Below, in pieces: positions 10,201 through 22,200 of a DNA stretch of 64,000 nt; position 1 is the stretch's first letter, and the number at the start of each line of letters is the position of its first letter. Both the position numbers and the translations under genes were made by a program. Source of the stretch: Bemisia tabaci (taxonomy: Eukaryota > Arthropoda > Insecta > Hemiptera > Aleyrodidae); NCBI RefSeq assembly GCF_918797505.1, contig NC_092795.1, positions 8,341,434 to 8,405,433 of the forward strand. Reading direction: 5' to 3'. The notes under the pieces are model-generated. The model saw nothing but the letters and a program-made list of their open reading frames with translations, ran no database searches and was not told the origin of the DNA.

Positions 10201-13200
10201 ATACATGCGCCTGCCCCTGCACGTAACTAATAAATGTATGCTCTGCCAGTGTAGGTAGTTGTAATGAGTCTCTTGCATTATCGACAGTAATGTCGTGTAA
10301 AATTCAAATATGATTTTTCAGTTTTCCAAACGCTGTTCAGGGTACTCAAGGTCCCACTTAGCCTCATGCTCCAACCGTCTAAAGTACTGTACCCATCAGC
10401 TTATGCAACTTGAAATCAAATATTCACTTTTGGCCGGCCATTTTTTTTCCATTAGAATATCGAATGGGGGAGATAGCTGCTTATAATAATTCATATTTAC
10501 TCGTCCAGTTACCCGAGTTGATTACAAAATTATGCCGACAGAGGGCGTGACTCAGCCAGACGGCTCCGATTATGATTACATGGTATATTCTAATAAGCGT
10601 CGCACAGCATCCCACAGTCGCAAGATTTTGTGTTTTATCGCCAGTTAAAATCCACCAAGTTGTCATAGATGGATAGGAAAAACCAAAACCGTTTTTATAC
10701 TATGTTAAAAATAGATTGTTTGGAGGAGAAAATGGCACTGCCCTCCTAGATTAATGCACAGAATCTGCATCGCGATGTTGCCATATCGTTAAATGGTGGC
10801 TCTTAATAGTTTGCACCCGACTTCAAATGCATTTCAATTTTCCTATCTAACCTCTGAAAAATGTGTTAAAAAATTTAAGATATACATACATAAATACATG
10901 CAAAATATAATAATAAATTGTATACTCTAATAAATGCAATAGAATGTGACGGAAAAATGAGAAGTCAGGAAAATGGGTCCTTAAGGTGGTAAAATTGATC
11001 TGTACAGTAAAACAACCGATTTAGTGTAAAAAACACTATTTTTCACTTTTCGATACTAAAAGCTTTCTATTACACTGAAGAACATTGATAAAAATTTCAG
11101 ACTCGCAACTGCGCATGTAAACTCTATCGGCGTTTCTCTCAAAAATGTGCGAATTTTTTTACTATGATTTTGCAATGCTCTCAAAGAGTTTAGGGGTAAT
11201 TTCAGGGTTTTTTGTACCATGTGATGCAGAATGAGCCCTTTTAAACGTTGGTACAGATATCTTATTTTATTATTTTCCTTCTTAAGAGCCCTTTTTATAA
11301 AGTAAGTGGAGGCAAACATTTTGAAACATTGTATCCGAGTTATCTTTCGTATTTTGCCGTCAATGTGTTTTTTTTCCAAACTCGAAAATTATCCTGTTTT
11401 TTTATATCTGTGATTTTGGATATTCGCGCTATTTCTGGGTGTAGTTTTTCGAAATTTTCAGCACAAATGAGATATGTAATTTTCATTTCTAAGGTAGAGT
11501 CACTTCTTCCGATTCTGATTCGGTAATCATAGTTCATCGTGAGTCAAATATCTAATGTTCCCGCGGGTGGGATGACCCATGATGACGGAAGGATGGGAAC
11601 GCACAACCAGTTAGGCGGCCGATGAACTTCGCGGCCAAATTTTTTGTGCAGGTTCACTCGTGGTGATTAAAGTTACCGAGACTCTCTCTCAGATTGTATG
11701 TGTTATGAACTCAGGAAATGAAAAGTAGATTTACTAACTTGGCTGTAAAAAATGTCCGAGGTAACTCTTAAATGTTAATTTAACCATCTATACAGTCGAG
11801 TTTGCATGCCTCGGATGAGAATATTACTGCGGGGGTAGTTAAATCAACATTTACGAATCATCAGTCACATTTACGAATTACGGAATGCTCAGTAAACGTA
11901 CGGTCTGAGTGTGTCTGTGTGGAGCGTACAGGAGTTATTTACGTGCAGGACGGACGGGACAAGACCTCTGATTTTCACGAATCTATGAAAAAACGTGGTT
12001 ATAACGTTAAGACCTTATAACGTGGTTCTCATCTGCAGCCACTATATATACTTTTGAGGAGAATGTCCCATCGTCCATTCGTCCTGACTAGCGTTATTTT
12101 TGGCATGAGCACTAGGAAAACACTGATTTTTCCAACAATTTCGGGAACAAATCGTCGCTTGGCTCACACAAGGGCGTAACTACTCGTTGAGATGAGCCAA
12201 GAAAAGCATTGAAATGTATGGAAGACAGGGTCCATTGCAGAGTGTAGTTACGCTCTTATGTCAGCCAAGCGACGAAATGGTCACAATTCGCTTCTTAATT
12301 GGACTACATTTTGCAATTAAGAACTATAAATTTCGGTCCGGTTTAAAAACAACGTGTGTACCATTAGTTTCCCTATGCACATATGTACGCGCAGGCACGT
12401 AATTTCAAGCGCGCAGGACGGAGAGCAGCACCGGGTTGTAAGGCCGGCGATGGAAGCTCATCCGAGCGCTTGAGTGGACTGGATCAGGCGGTGGGCGCCT
12501 GATAGGCAGGCAATCCGCGACAGTGGGCGCGGCGTCTTCAGTTTGTGCGCTTGAAGCGCGGTGAAGACCCCCAAGGGATACCCCCAGGGCTTGCCTAAGC
12601 GAATCGCTCGGACGGATATCGCGATGAGGCGATTGCGGGTTGCTCCGTGCAGCGCTGTAAGCGGCCAGGCACGGGAGCCACTGTGGAGTCAACGGCGTTG
12701 GGAGCTGGACTGAGAAGTCAACAGCGTTGGGAGCCGGACTGAGAAGTCGACAGCGTAAGAAGCTGGACTGGCAAGTCGACGGCGTTAGGAGCCGGACTGA
12801 GAAGTCGACAGCGTAGGAAGCTGGACTGGGAAGTCGACGGCGTTCGAAGCCGGACTGAAAGTCGACGGCGTTAGAAGCCGGACTGAAAAGTCGACAGCGT
12901 AGGGAGCTGGACTGTGAAGTCGACGGCGTTAGAAGCCGGACTGAAAGTCGACAGCGTAGGGAGCTGGACTGTGAAGTCGACGGCGTTAGAAGCCGGACTG
13001 AAAGTCGACAGCGTAGGAAGCTGGACTGTGAAGTCGACAGCGTTGGGCGCTGGACTGGATGCTTCTTCTTGAAAACCTGAAAGAGAAGTGGTGAAAATTC
13101 ACTTACCAAGGTGCTCAAGCTTGGATGATGAGTGAATGGTGGATCACACTTTGCATGGGCCGCGCCGCTGGGATGCCGTCAAAATCAGACGACGGGAGAG

Positions 13201-16200
13201 AGCGGCGGAACGTCTAAAGCTGGGTACGTCAACGCGATCTAGCGGACAGCGGCGTCGCGACGCCGCGAGGTAGGGCGCGCGGGTTGCGGGGGGTCGCGGC
13301 CGCGAGGAAGATGAGCGCGGCGGCGAGGAGGGGGGAGCGCGGGTCGCGGGGAAGGAGCGACCGCGGCGCGGAGTCGGCCGACGGCGAGGCCGGTACTGGC
13401 CGAGCCATGTTCACGGCGTGAACATGTACCGCCCCCCATGAGGCCCGTTAAGGGCTCATCATACAAGGAAAAATAAAGAAAAAATTAAAATTCGCTGAGA
13501 ACAATGATATTTACAAAGAAATTGAAAAAATTGACTAAGATTTAAGAAGGCTGAGAAATCGCTTCCAAAATTTAGTTTTAGAGGGTCCCAGTTTTTGGGG
13601 TTTGTCCCGGTCAGTTTCTAAGCGTTCATCAGGTACTGTTTCCTTTGATTTAGAAGCAACTGGCGGTTTAAGACATGATTGCTGTGACGTTTTTGTGTCT
13701 TTAGTAGATCCTTGTGTCAGTCCTTGCTCACATGAAGAGTTTTTGTTACTCAGCTGACGAGTATTTTTAGGCCGGACTGCGGTTGTCTCGCCTGCGGTAT
13801 GGAGATTAGATCGTTCCTGGCACCATGAGTCAAAGTTGGGAGATGCTAGTTGGGGACAAGCATCTTTCGGGAGGGGCCCTTTCAATGGGCGGCGTCTGGC
13901 GGGTGGGGCGAAGCGTGGCTTCGCGGGTTTTTTTGCATTCTCTCGGAGAGAATTATCGTCAGAGAGCTTGTCTGAAGTGTGGACAGAGTTAAGCTTTCTG
14001 GTAGCTCTCCAAGAGACGCACTCTGTGGGCTTCTTCGGGAGTAACGAGAATTTAGAGGATTCTGTTTTTCTCCAATCGAAAGACTTGCGGGATCCAGGCT
14101 GGATCACCGGAACCCGGGGAGGTGTTGCGTTAAACAAACATGTAATCAGTGAGGTTTGAGTTCTTTCGCATGTCGGGGCTGGGCCCATCAGGACAGCTCC
14201 GAGGGGTGTCACAAACACCGTGGGAAGCGAGGGTCCTAGCGGGTGCGGTGGACCGACGATGAGGGCAGAGAATAATTCTGCGCCGATCAGCACGTCTATA
14301 GGGCCTGGCTGATCGAAGGTAGGGTCGGCAAGGTTCCATTCCTTAACTAGATCCTTGACCGAGGCGGCGATGGCCGTGGAAGGAGTGGAGTTTGTGATCG
14401 TCTGGACCACAGTGACTGGGTGGTTCTTGGCCACAGGCTTGTGGCGCACAGATGCCAGCGTGACGTGGAAACGGCCAAAGGTTTCGACACGATTCTCGGC
14501 TAAGCCACTCATTGCGTTCATGGGAGACTGGACATTCAAACCGAGCTTGTCAGCGCACTCGCGGGTGATCAGAGTGCCTTGTGAGGCTGAATCCAAAATC
14601 CCGCGGACCAAAACCGATCCTTTGCGAGTTTTTATGCGCAGTCTGGCGGTGGCCAAGAGAATGGTAGAAGAAGTTTTGCTGGTGCTCAGCAGGACCTTCT
14701 CCTGGGAGGAACCTGAGGACGCCGGGCTGTCAGAAGTAGCATCCGGGTCGTCAGAGTTGTTTGCCGGAGACTCTTCGTGGAGAAGAGTGTGGTGCTTTTT
14801 GGAACAAAGCATGCAACGGCGAGGTGAGACACACGACTCGACAAAATGAGTGTTCAGACAGTTAAAACACCTACTTGCACCCTTTATGAATTCTCGACGC
14901 TGAGAAATGGGTTTGGCGCGAAAGGCGGAACAGTCAAAGAGTCGGTGTCTTTCTGGGCAACAAGGGCATTGCGGTTGGCGTGCGCGGTCGGTCTGAGGCT
15001 TGCTGTGATCGTCTCTATCCTCTTGCTCGTGCTCAGAGGAGGAGTCAGAGCTATCAGACGACCCATCGCATGATACCAAAACTTTGGTGCCGTTGGGTGA
15101 GCGAGACTTGGCTCTGGAGCCTTTGGCTCTATTTTTGCGGGGTGCGGGATGGGCATTAGTCTCATGGCATGAAACTAGAGCCTTAGCCTCTCTGCGATTG
15201 GGAGGGCTATCTTCGGTGCTGCGACGTTCCTTCTCCAGGAAGCTAAGAAGTTCGTCGAGCTTGGGGTAAGAGGGATCAGCTCCTCGGTAGTCCTCTAGCC
15301 TTTGCTTCAGGCGAGTGGACAATTTTCGCACTATTAGGGCGCTCAGCAGACCACTGTAAGAGTCTGGAGGGTGACCGAGGGCTTGGAGCGCTTGGGAATG
15401 TTCCCTGATCTTGGTGATCAGCGCAGGTATTTGCTCGAAGCGTTGGGCATCAGGAAGGTCTAGGAGGCCATTATAGTGATGGAACACGTGGCGACGCTCA
15501 GAATGGTAGCGTTCACAGAGCAACGTCCAAGCGACGTCGTAATTGGCATCTGTGATGTCTAGCCCGGTGATGAGTGCAAGAGGGTCACCTTTTAGGCTGC
15601 CGAGCAAATATTGAAATTTCTGGACTGCCAGGAGTGAGGGGCTGGTGTGAACCGATGCCTTGTAAAGGTTATACCAGGTTCGCCATGCGCCCAAATCTCC
15701 GCTGAATTTCGGGAGCTCTAACTTTGGCAGTCGGATGGAGGACACGGAGAAAGAAGTATTGTTGAGCGTGGAAACGCCTGCCAGGGCGGGCTGCGTTTTC
15801 CGCAGGAATGAGCGCTGGGCTTCATTAAAGAGGCGGTTAAATTCGGCCTGCAGAACTTCCACCTCAATCTCAGACTCGGGTGGCAGAGAGGTATTCAACA
15901 GGATTATTTGATCCTGGAACTCCTCGAAGCGTTCTCTCAGCACGTTCAAACGATTGAAGGACGGCCGGAAGATTTCTATTTCTTCCGCTGGGATCTCTCG
16001 GGTGAGATCGGTGTGGATGGCTCGCAATTCTGACAGCACCATCGTCCTTTTAGCCTTCAGCGAGAGCGAGGATATGCGCGTCGCAATATCCACCTCGGTT
16101 CGTTTGCATTGGAGTTTTCTCCGCCTTCTGCCATACTGGAAAGTTGGAAGCAAGTGGCGTGTCCAGAGGACTGATGTCTGCCGTCTTTCAAGGAAGTGTG

Positions 16201-19200
16201 CTTGCCTCAAAAGATCCGGCTCGGAGGACCATATATGTGCGCGCAGGCACGTAATTTCAAGCGCGCAGGACGGAGAGCAGCACCGGGTTGTAAGGCCGGC
16301 GATGGAAGCTCATCCGAGCGCTTGAGTGGACTGGATCAGGCGGTGGGCGCCTGATAGGCAGGCAATCCGCGACAGTGGGCGCGGCGTCTTCAGTTTGTGC
16401 GCTTGAAGCGCGGTGAAGACCCCCAAGGGATACCCCCAGGGCTTGCCTAAGCGAATCGCTCGGACGGATATCGCGATGAGGCGATTGCGGGTTGCTCCGT
16501 GCAGCGCTGTAAGCGGCCAGGCACGGGAGCCACTGTGGAGTCAACGGCGTTGGGAGCTGGACTGAGAAGTCAACAGCGTTGGGAGCCGGACTGAGAAGTC
16601 GACAGCGTAAGAAGCTGGACTGGCAAGTCGACGGCGTTAGGAGCCGGACTGAGAAGTCGACAGCGTAGGAAGCTGGACTGGGAAGTCGACGGCGTTCGAA
16701 GCCGGACTGAAAGTCGACGGCGTTAGAAGCCGGACTGAAAAGTCGACAGCGTAGGGAACTGGACTGTGAAGTCGACGGCGTTAGAAGCCGGACTGAAAGT
16801 CGACAGCGTAGGGAGCTGGACTGTGAAGTCGACGGCGTTAGAAGCCGGACTGAAAGTCGACAGCGTAGGAAGCTGGACTGTGAAGTCGACAGCGTTGGGC
16901 GCTGGACTGGATGCTTCTTCTTGAAAACCTGAAAGAGAAGTGGTGAAAATTCACTTACCAAGGTGCTCAAGCTTGGATGATGAGTGAATGGTGGATCACA
17001 GTTTGCATGGGCCGCGCCGCTGGGATGCCGTCAAAATCAGACGACGGGAGAGAGCGGCGGAACGTCTAAAGCTGGGTACGTCAACGCGATCTAGCGGACA
17101 GCGGCGTCGCGACGCCGCGAGGTAGGGCGCGCGGGTTGCGGGGGGTCGCGGCCGCGAGGAGATGAGCGCGGCGGCGAGGAGGGGGGAGCGCGGGTCGCGG
17201 GGAAGGAGCGACCGCGGCGCGGAGTCGGCCGACGGCGAGGCCGGTACTGGCCGAGCCATGTTCACGGCGTGAACAACATACGTGTTTTTTTTAGATGAGT
17301 CAGAATTTTTAGCTCCAAATTGCAAAATGCAGTCCAATTATTCCTGCACAGAAGGTATGGTCTATGGTGTAGCTCGAAAATTGAAGGCGGCAAAGAAATA
17401 ATATGCGTGCTTTTATTGACTTTCTGTGACAATTCTGTTTCCTCTCAAGAAAGTGTCATTGCGAATCGATAATTTAATAGTTTATTGAATTAACTGGATG
17501 AACTTGATATTTTTCTGAAAAAATTGTATCTTTATTAAAGTCATTCAGTGATTGCCACCTGCCTTGACTTTTTCGTCTTGCAATAACGCTTATTGCGTCG
17601 CTTTGCGTCGTAATACATGATGAAAATGAAACATCCTAAACTATTACCATTCTACGGGTACTCTCCTTGTCTGTGAACTCGCCGATTATTTTCGCGGTGG
17701 AAAAACCTGATTCTCTGTTCTATTTATAGCCACAGTGAATCCTCGTCGCGCCAGCGGTTCGATTGTTGAATCGTTATCGAATAAGATCGTTCGATATTTC
17801 CCTATCTTGACAATGTTATGTATCGATCAAGTTCATTCGATAATGATTTAACAATCGAGCCACGGGAGTCGATTGGGTGATCCAGCGGGAAGAATCCCAA
17901 TCGTTGCCAAAGCTATGGAATGAAATTCAGTTCCTCCCGTAGTGAGGAATACCAGTAGGGCTCTGTGGACTGATTATTGAAATTGATGGACAAAGATATA
18001 GACAAAGAAGACATAGGGGGTGTATGGAGCGATCCTCTTGGCTGAAAAGGGTGGCTCCTATAGACAAAGGGAGAAAATGATAGACTAACTGTCGGGTCTA
18101 TCGTGGGTTGCCGTTAGTTAGTCTATTACCTACCTCCTTTGTCCATTGCAACCACCCAGTTCCACCATTAGGATCTCTCCATATCTCTTTTGTCTGTCTT
18201 GTCTATAGTTTTGTCTATCAATTTCGATAATCTGCCCGCTGGAGCGTAGGTTAACATTCGGTGCGAGGTCCCGCTTCGGCCTTCGCGTTTCATGTTGATC
18301 CCTCGGGAAAAAAGTTTAGTTGGAATGGATATTGAATAGGCAGTAAAGAACCAAGCCACATCAGCTATTGCCAATTTTTCACAAGAGAACGTTTGTGCGG
18401 ATTCATTTGAAAATTGAAAAGAATTTGCTTCGCGCTATGCAAAAAATTCACTGAGCTTTGCACAAAAATCCGCACGACCGTTTTCGTGCAAAAAATTAAA
18501 TTGTCCGATTAAATTTGGCAATAGTTGATGTGGCTTCGTTCCTTTCTGCTTAACGCGGTCCGAATCAGCTATATCACACCAAAATGACGCCACTTCATGT
18601 TCCGTCACCAATCAGCTGAGGGGAATTTCGAATATTCCGGAAACTATTTTGGCCGACTCTTTAAATTTCTTCCTCCGCCTTTCAGCCACCCGTAAGCGAC
18701 CACCTTTTAAATCAAGAGAGTCTGGCTTACCCCTCCCCCCCCCCAATTTTTTCGTAAAATGACAGAGAAACCCTTAAAAAATTCTTAAAATTATTTTAAA
18801 TTGATATTTTTTTTAAAGTAAGGATTTACGTCAGCTTAAGCATTACTCTTCTCCCTGTCATAAGATCCCGTAAGTCAAGCTCTGCTCCCCTTTCCCGTAA
18901 TTCTTGATTGGCTCCTAGGAAACCAATGATGGCGATTCTATAGATAGGAGTCCGATGATTTTTTCTTCTCTTTTTTTTGCTAGGCACAAGAGAGTCTCCG
19001 ATCTAAAAGTCAAAATTATATTCTCCGACGCAGCTCGAAAAAAATCGCTGCATCGAAAATTTTGCCTCTATGAACTTGCACTGAAAAAAAAAGTTCGGCC
19101 ATATGAACCGAACGTCCGGTGTTCCATATCATCCCAACTATTCGGTTTGTCAAACTGAACTTTCGGTTCCAGTAACCGAACATTCAGTTCACTTAATGGA

Positions 19201-22200
19201 ACTTTGTTCGTTAGTTCACTTTGCCGCTGAAGTTCGGTTATAAGAACCGAAAGTTCGGTTTGACGAACCGGAAATTTTTGTTGAAAACCCGAAAAGTTGG
19301 GATGATACGGAACACCGAATTTTGGTTCATGAGACCAAATCTTACTTTTCAGTGTGGGTCCCTTTCCCCGTGTACAGTCACAAAGGAATGATCGATGAGA
19401 TATCTTAGCGAGTGAAGAATGAAATTTGGCCGCCTTGTAAGGAACGGCACGAGTTGAACGACTCAAGACCGTAAGAGGATTCCTAATGTAGTTTAAATTG
19501 GCTGTCGCGGGATCGCCCCCCCCCCCCTCGCCACTCCGAGGCTGAAATCGTCGAAAAATCCCCGATCCGGAATCCGAGACCCAGGGCGGAGGGGGAGGAG
19601 GTAACCGGGAACCGGATATCAGCGCCTCAAGTTCACCGTCTTCGATTTTATAAAAATATTATCATAATATTTCGCGACGTGCGGGACGTCATGCTCCGTG
19701 TAATTCTTCCAATGTTATCGAATCCCATTAGAATTTTGCAAATTACGCAATTGTATCATTTGCCTCGCAAATTTCGAGAATGGACCACTAGATAAGGTAC
19801 GAATTTCAGCATTCTGATACATGTTTCTTAAACAAAATTTTACGTAAAACACGATGCACACAACGAAAATTACCGAAATTAACTCCTTACGAAGATATTT
19901 AATGATTCTTAATGCGTGAATTCAAACCACCCGCTCATGAAAACACAATGCTCTACGTGATTCACATCGCGCGCTAAACGTTATCATGACAGTCTCTGCG
20001 ATATAAAAATCTGGCAACCTTAATCTTGACGCTTTGGCTCAGTTATAGCAAATTGCTAATAGTTTGAACAACACATGATGGGAAATGAACATTGCTCGAT
20101 TGAGAAGCTTGCTGAAACCGTTGTAGTGGGCGATTTGACTCACGTAGAGTTTTGAGTTTCTTATGAGCGGGCAGTTCAAATTCCTCGTAACCAATGTGAA
20201 ATAAAAACGTTAATATCTTCGTTAGGAGTTGTTTTCCGTAATTTTCGTTGTGTGCATCGTTTTCCACGTGAAATTCTGGTTAAGAAACATGTATCAGATC
20301 GCTTAAATTCGTACCTTGTCTAGTGGTCCATTATGTTTACAGTGAAAGAGTGTCGTTCGCTGCCGTCAGATCTGCTCTTGACCTACGTCACATTTGGATC
20401 TCGCACGTTGGATTTAATTGGACCCGAATAAGTACCTCGTTGTCTCATTTCAATTTCATCGCACTGGAAAAAAAAACACATTGGATCTAGAGTCCAGACT
20501 CTTAAAAACATCGACAAGAAAAAGTACTCTTGATTCAATCAGAATCTAGCTTAAATCAAGAACCAATTAGCCTCTTAATTTAAGGGGATTTCGTTTTGAT
20601 TCAAGCAAAAATCCGATTGAATCAAGAGTATTGTTTCTTGTCAATGTTTTCAAGAGTCTGGACTCTAAATCCAATGTGTTTTTTTTTCCCCAGTGCGCTC
20701 TTGTTGAGCAATATGAGCATCAAAAATTCATAGGTCGAATGAAAATACTGAAAAATCCGGTTAATGGACCACTTGACAAGGTACGAATTCAACCATTCTG
20801 ATACATGTTTCTTAACCAGAGTTTCACGTAAAACACGATTCGCGCAACGAAAATTACTGAAATCAACTCCTAACGAAGATATTAACGTTTTTATTTCACA
20901 TTGGTTACGAGGAATTTGAACTGCCCGCTCACATGACACTCTAAGCTCTACGTGATTCAAATCGCGCACTACAACGGTTTCACGAGCTTCTCAATCGAGT
21001 AATGCTCAATTCCCACCATGTGTTGTTGAAATTATAAGCAATTTATTACAGCTGAGCCAAAGCGTCAAGATTGAGGTCGCCAGATGTGTATATCGTAGAG
21101 ACTATCATGATAACGTTTAGCGCACGATGTGAATCACGCATAAAGCGGGTGGTTTGAATTCACGCATGAAGAATCATTAAATATCTTTGGAAGGAGTTGC
21201 TTTCGGTAATTTTCGTTATCCGCATTGTGTTTTACGAGAAATTTTGGTTAAGAAGCATGTATCAGAATGCTGAAATTCGTACCTTGTCTGGTGGTCCATT
21301 ATCTGTAAAAGTATGACATTGGGGAAACATTTGATAGCAAACATAAGAAAATTTTACATTGAAATGAGACTTTTGACGGCGAAACGTCAGAAGCGCGTAT
21401 CTCGTTTGCAGTGTTTTAAAAATCTCCGCTTTCATTGTATTTCATCCGAGGAAAACAAAGCAACGTTGTTACTTGTAACTGTCACAGGATTTATCTCCCA
21501 TACCTAAAGAAGCAAAATCAGGGCAGTTTTCAAGATATGACTTTCGGTATTTTCCCATTAAAAAAATCAAGTATGACAGGAAGTCTGCAACGTTGCAAAC
21601 CAAGGAACACGTTCCTGTAGTTTCTTCGAACAAACGCCATATCTTAGGATGGGACGATTCATTCGACTTGGTAGGCGCGCCAACGCGACAACATGCTAAA
21701 TTACTGTTAAGAGCTGATACAACTATTCGTACTCGACGGATGTGCGGGTTGCATATGCAAAAACTGAAGGCGTTTTAACTTTTTGCGCCCTCGTTTTAGC
21801 GATTGGAGTGTCACGTCGCGCCACGCCGCATTTCTACAAATAATTAGTTACCCATTATGAGCCTAGCATGCTTATTGCATGGCTGTATCTTCCTTGTGCA
21901 ACAGACTAACTAGTTTATTTTCCATGCCACCAAAAAGTTACATCATAATCTTACAATTTTTAGCCCTAAGGATGATTCATGAAAAGTTGGAAAACTTGTC
22001 CTCTAAACTACGATTTTTGAACTGCATACCTATGGCCACTTATGACTCTGGTCTTGGTAGAAAATTTCGGGGGCTTTATGTGTTCGGATATTTGGAGCAC
22101 TCTTTTTGATAATCGGTGGTATCAATTCCTCAATTTTAATCTTTTTGGAATTTGCTCGTCGGAACCAAGAAGGATGAGATCTCTTCCTCGGTGGAGGACC

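Larger units (their letters stand above)
12384..17275 (-). mobile_element. BEL/Pao-type LTR retrotransposon without polymerase (4.9 kb)
   Basis: Two LTRs of 1041 and 1040 bp, TG...CA ends, ACATA target duplications, and one long Gag-protease ORF on the - strand. Between that ORF's stop (13535) and the 3' LTR only about 110 bp remain, which include the polypurine tract, so there is no room for reverse transcriptase, RNase H or integrase. The LTRs show only about four differences, so the insertion is recent. I infer a non-autonomous element moved by enzymes of a related full-length element. Confidence 0.9.
12297..17339. repeat. MITE split by the BEL element (12297-12383 and 17281-17339)
   Basis: Left half starts AATTGGACTACATTTTGCAA, right half ends TTGCAAAATGCAGTCCAATT: one inverted-repeat element interrupted by the LTR retrotransposon. 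Its relative at 32173-32318 is uninterrupted and shows the same layout, including the internal TTTCCCTATGC motif next to the insertion site. Confidence 0.7.

Noticed and set aside
12688..13058. CRISPR-like array
   Set aside because: Units abut without unique spacers, inside an LTR of a eukaryotic retroelement.
12405..13118. 237-codon open frame as a host gene
   Set aside because: It lies wholly inside an LTR, is present in both LTRs and consists of minisatellite translation; kept only as an observation about the LTR.
12384..17275. Endogenous retrovirus with envelope
   Set aside because: No envelope or polymerase frame exists; Gag and protease are of BEL/Pao type.
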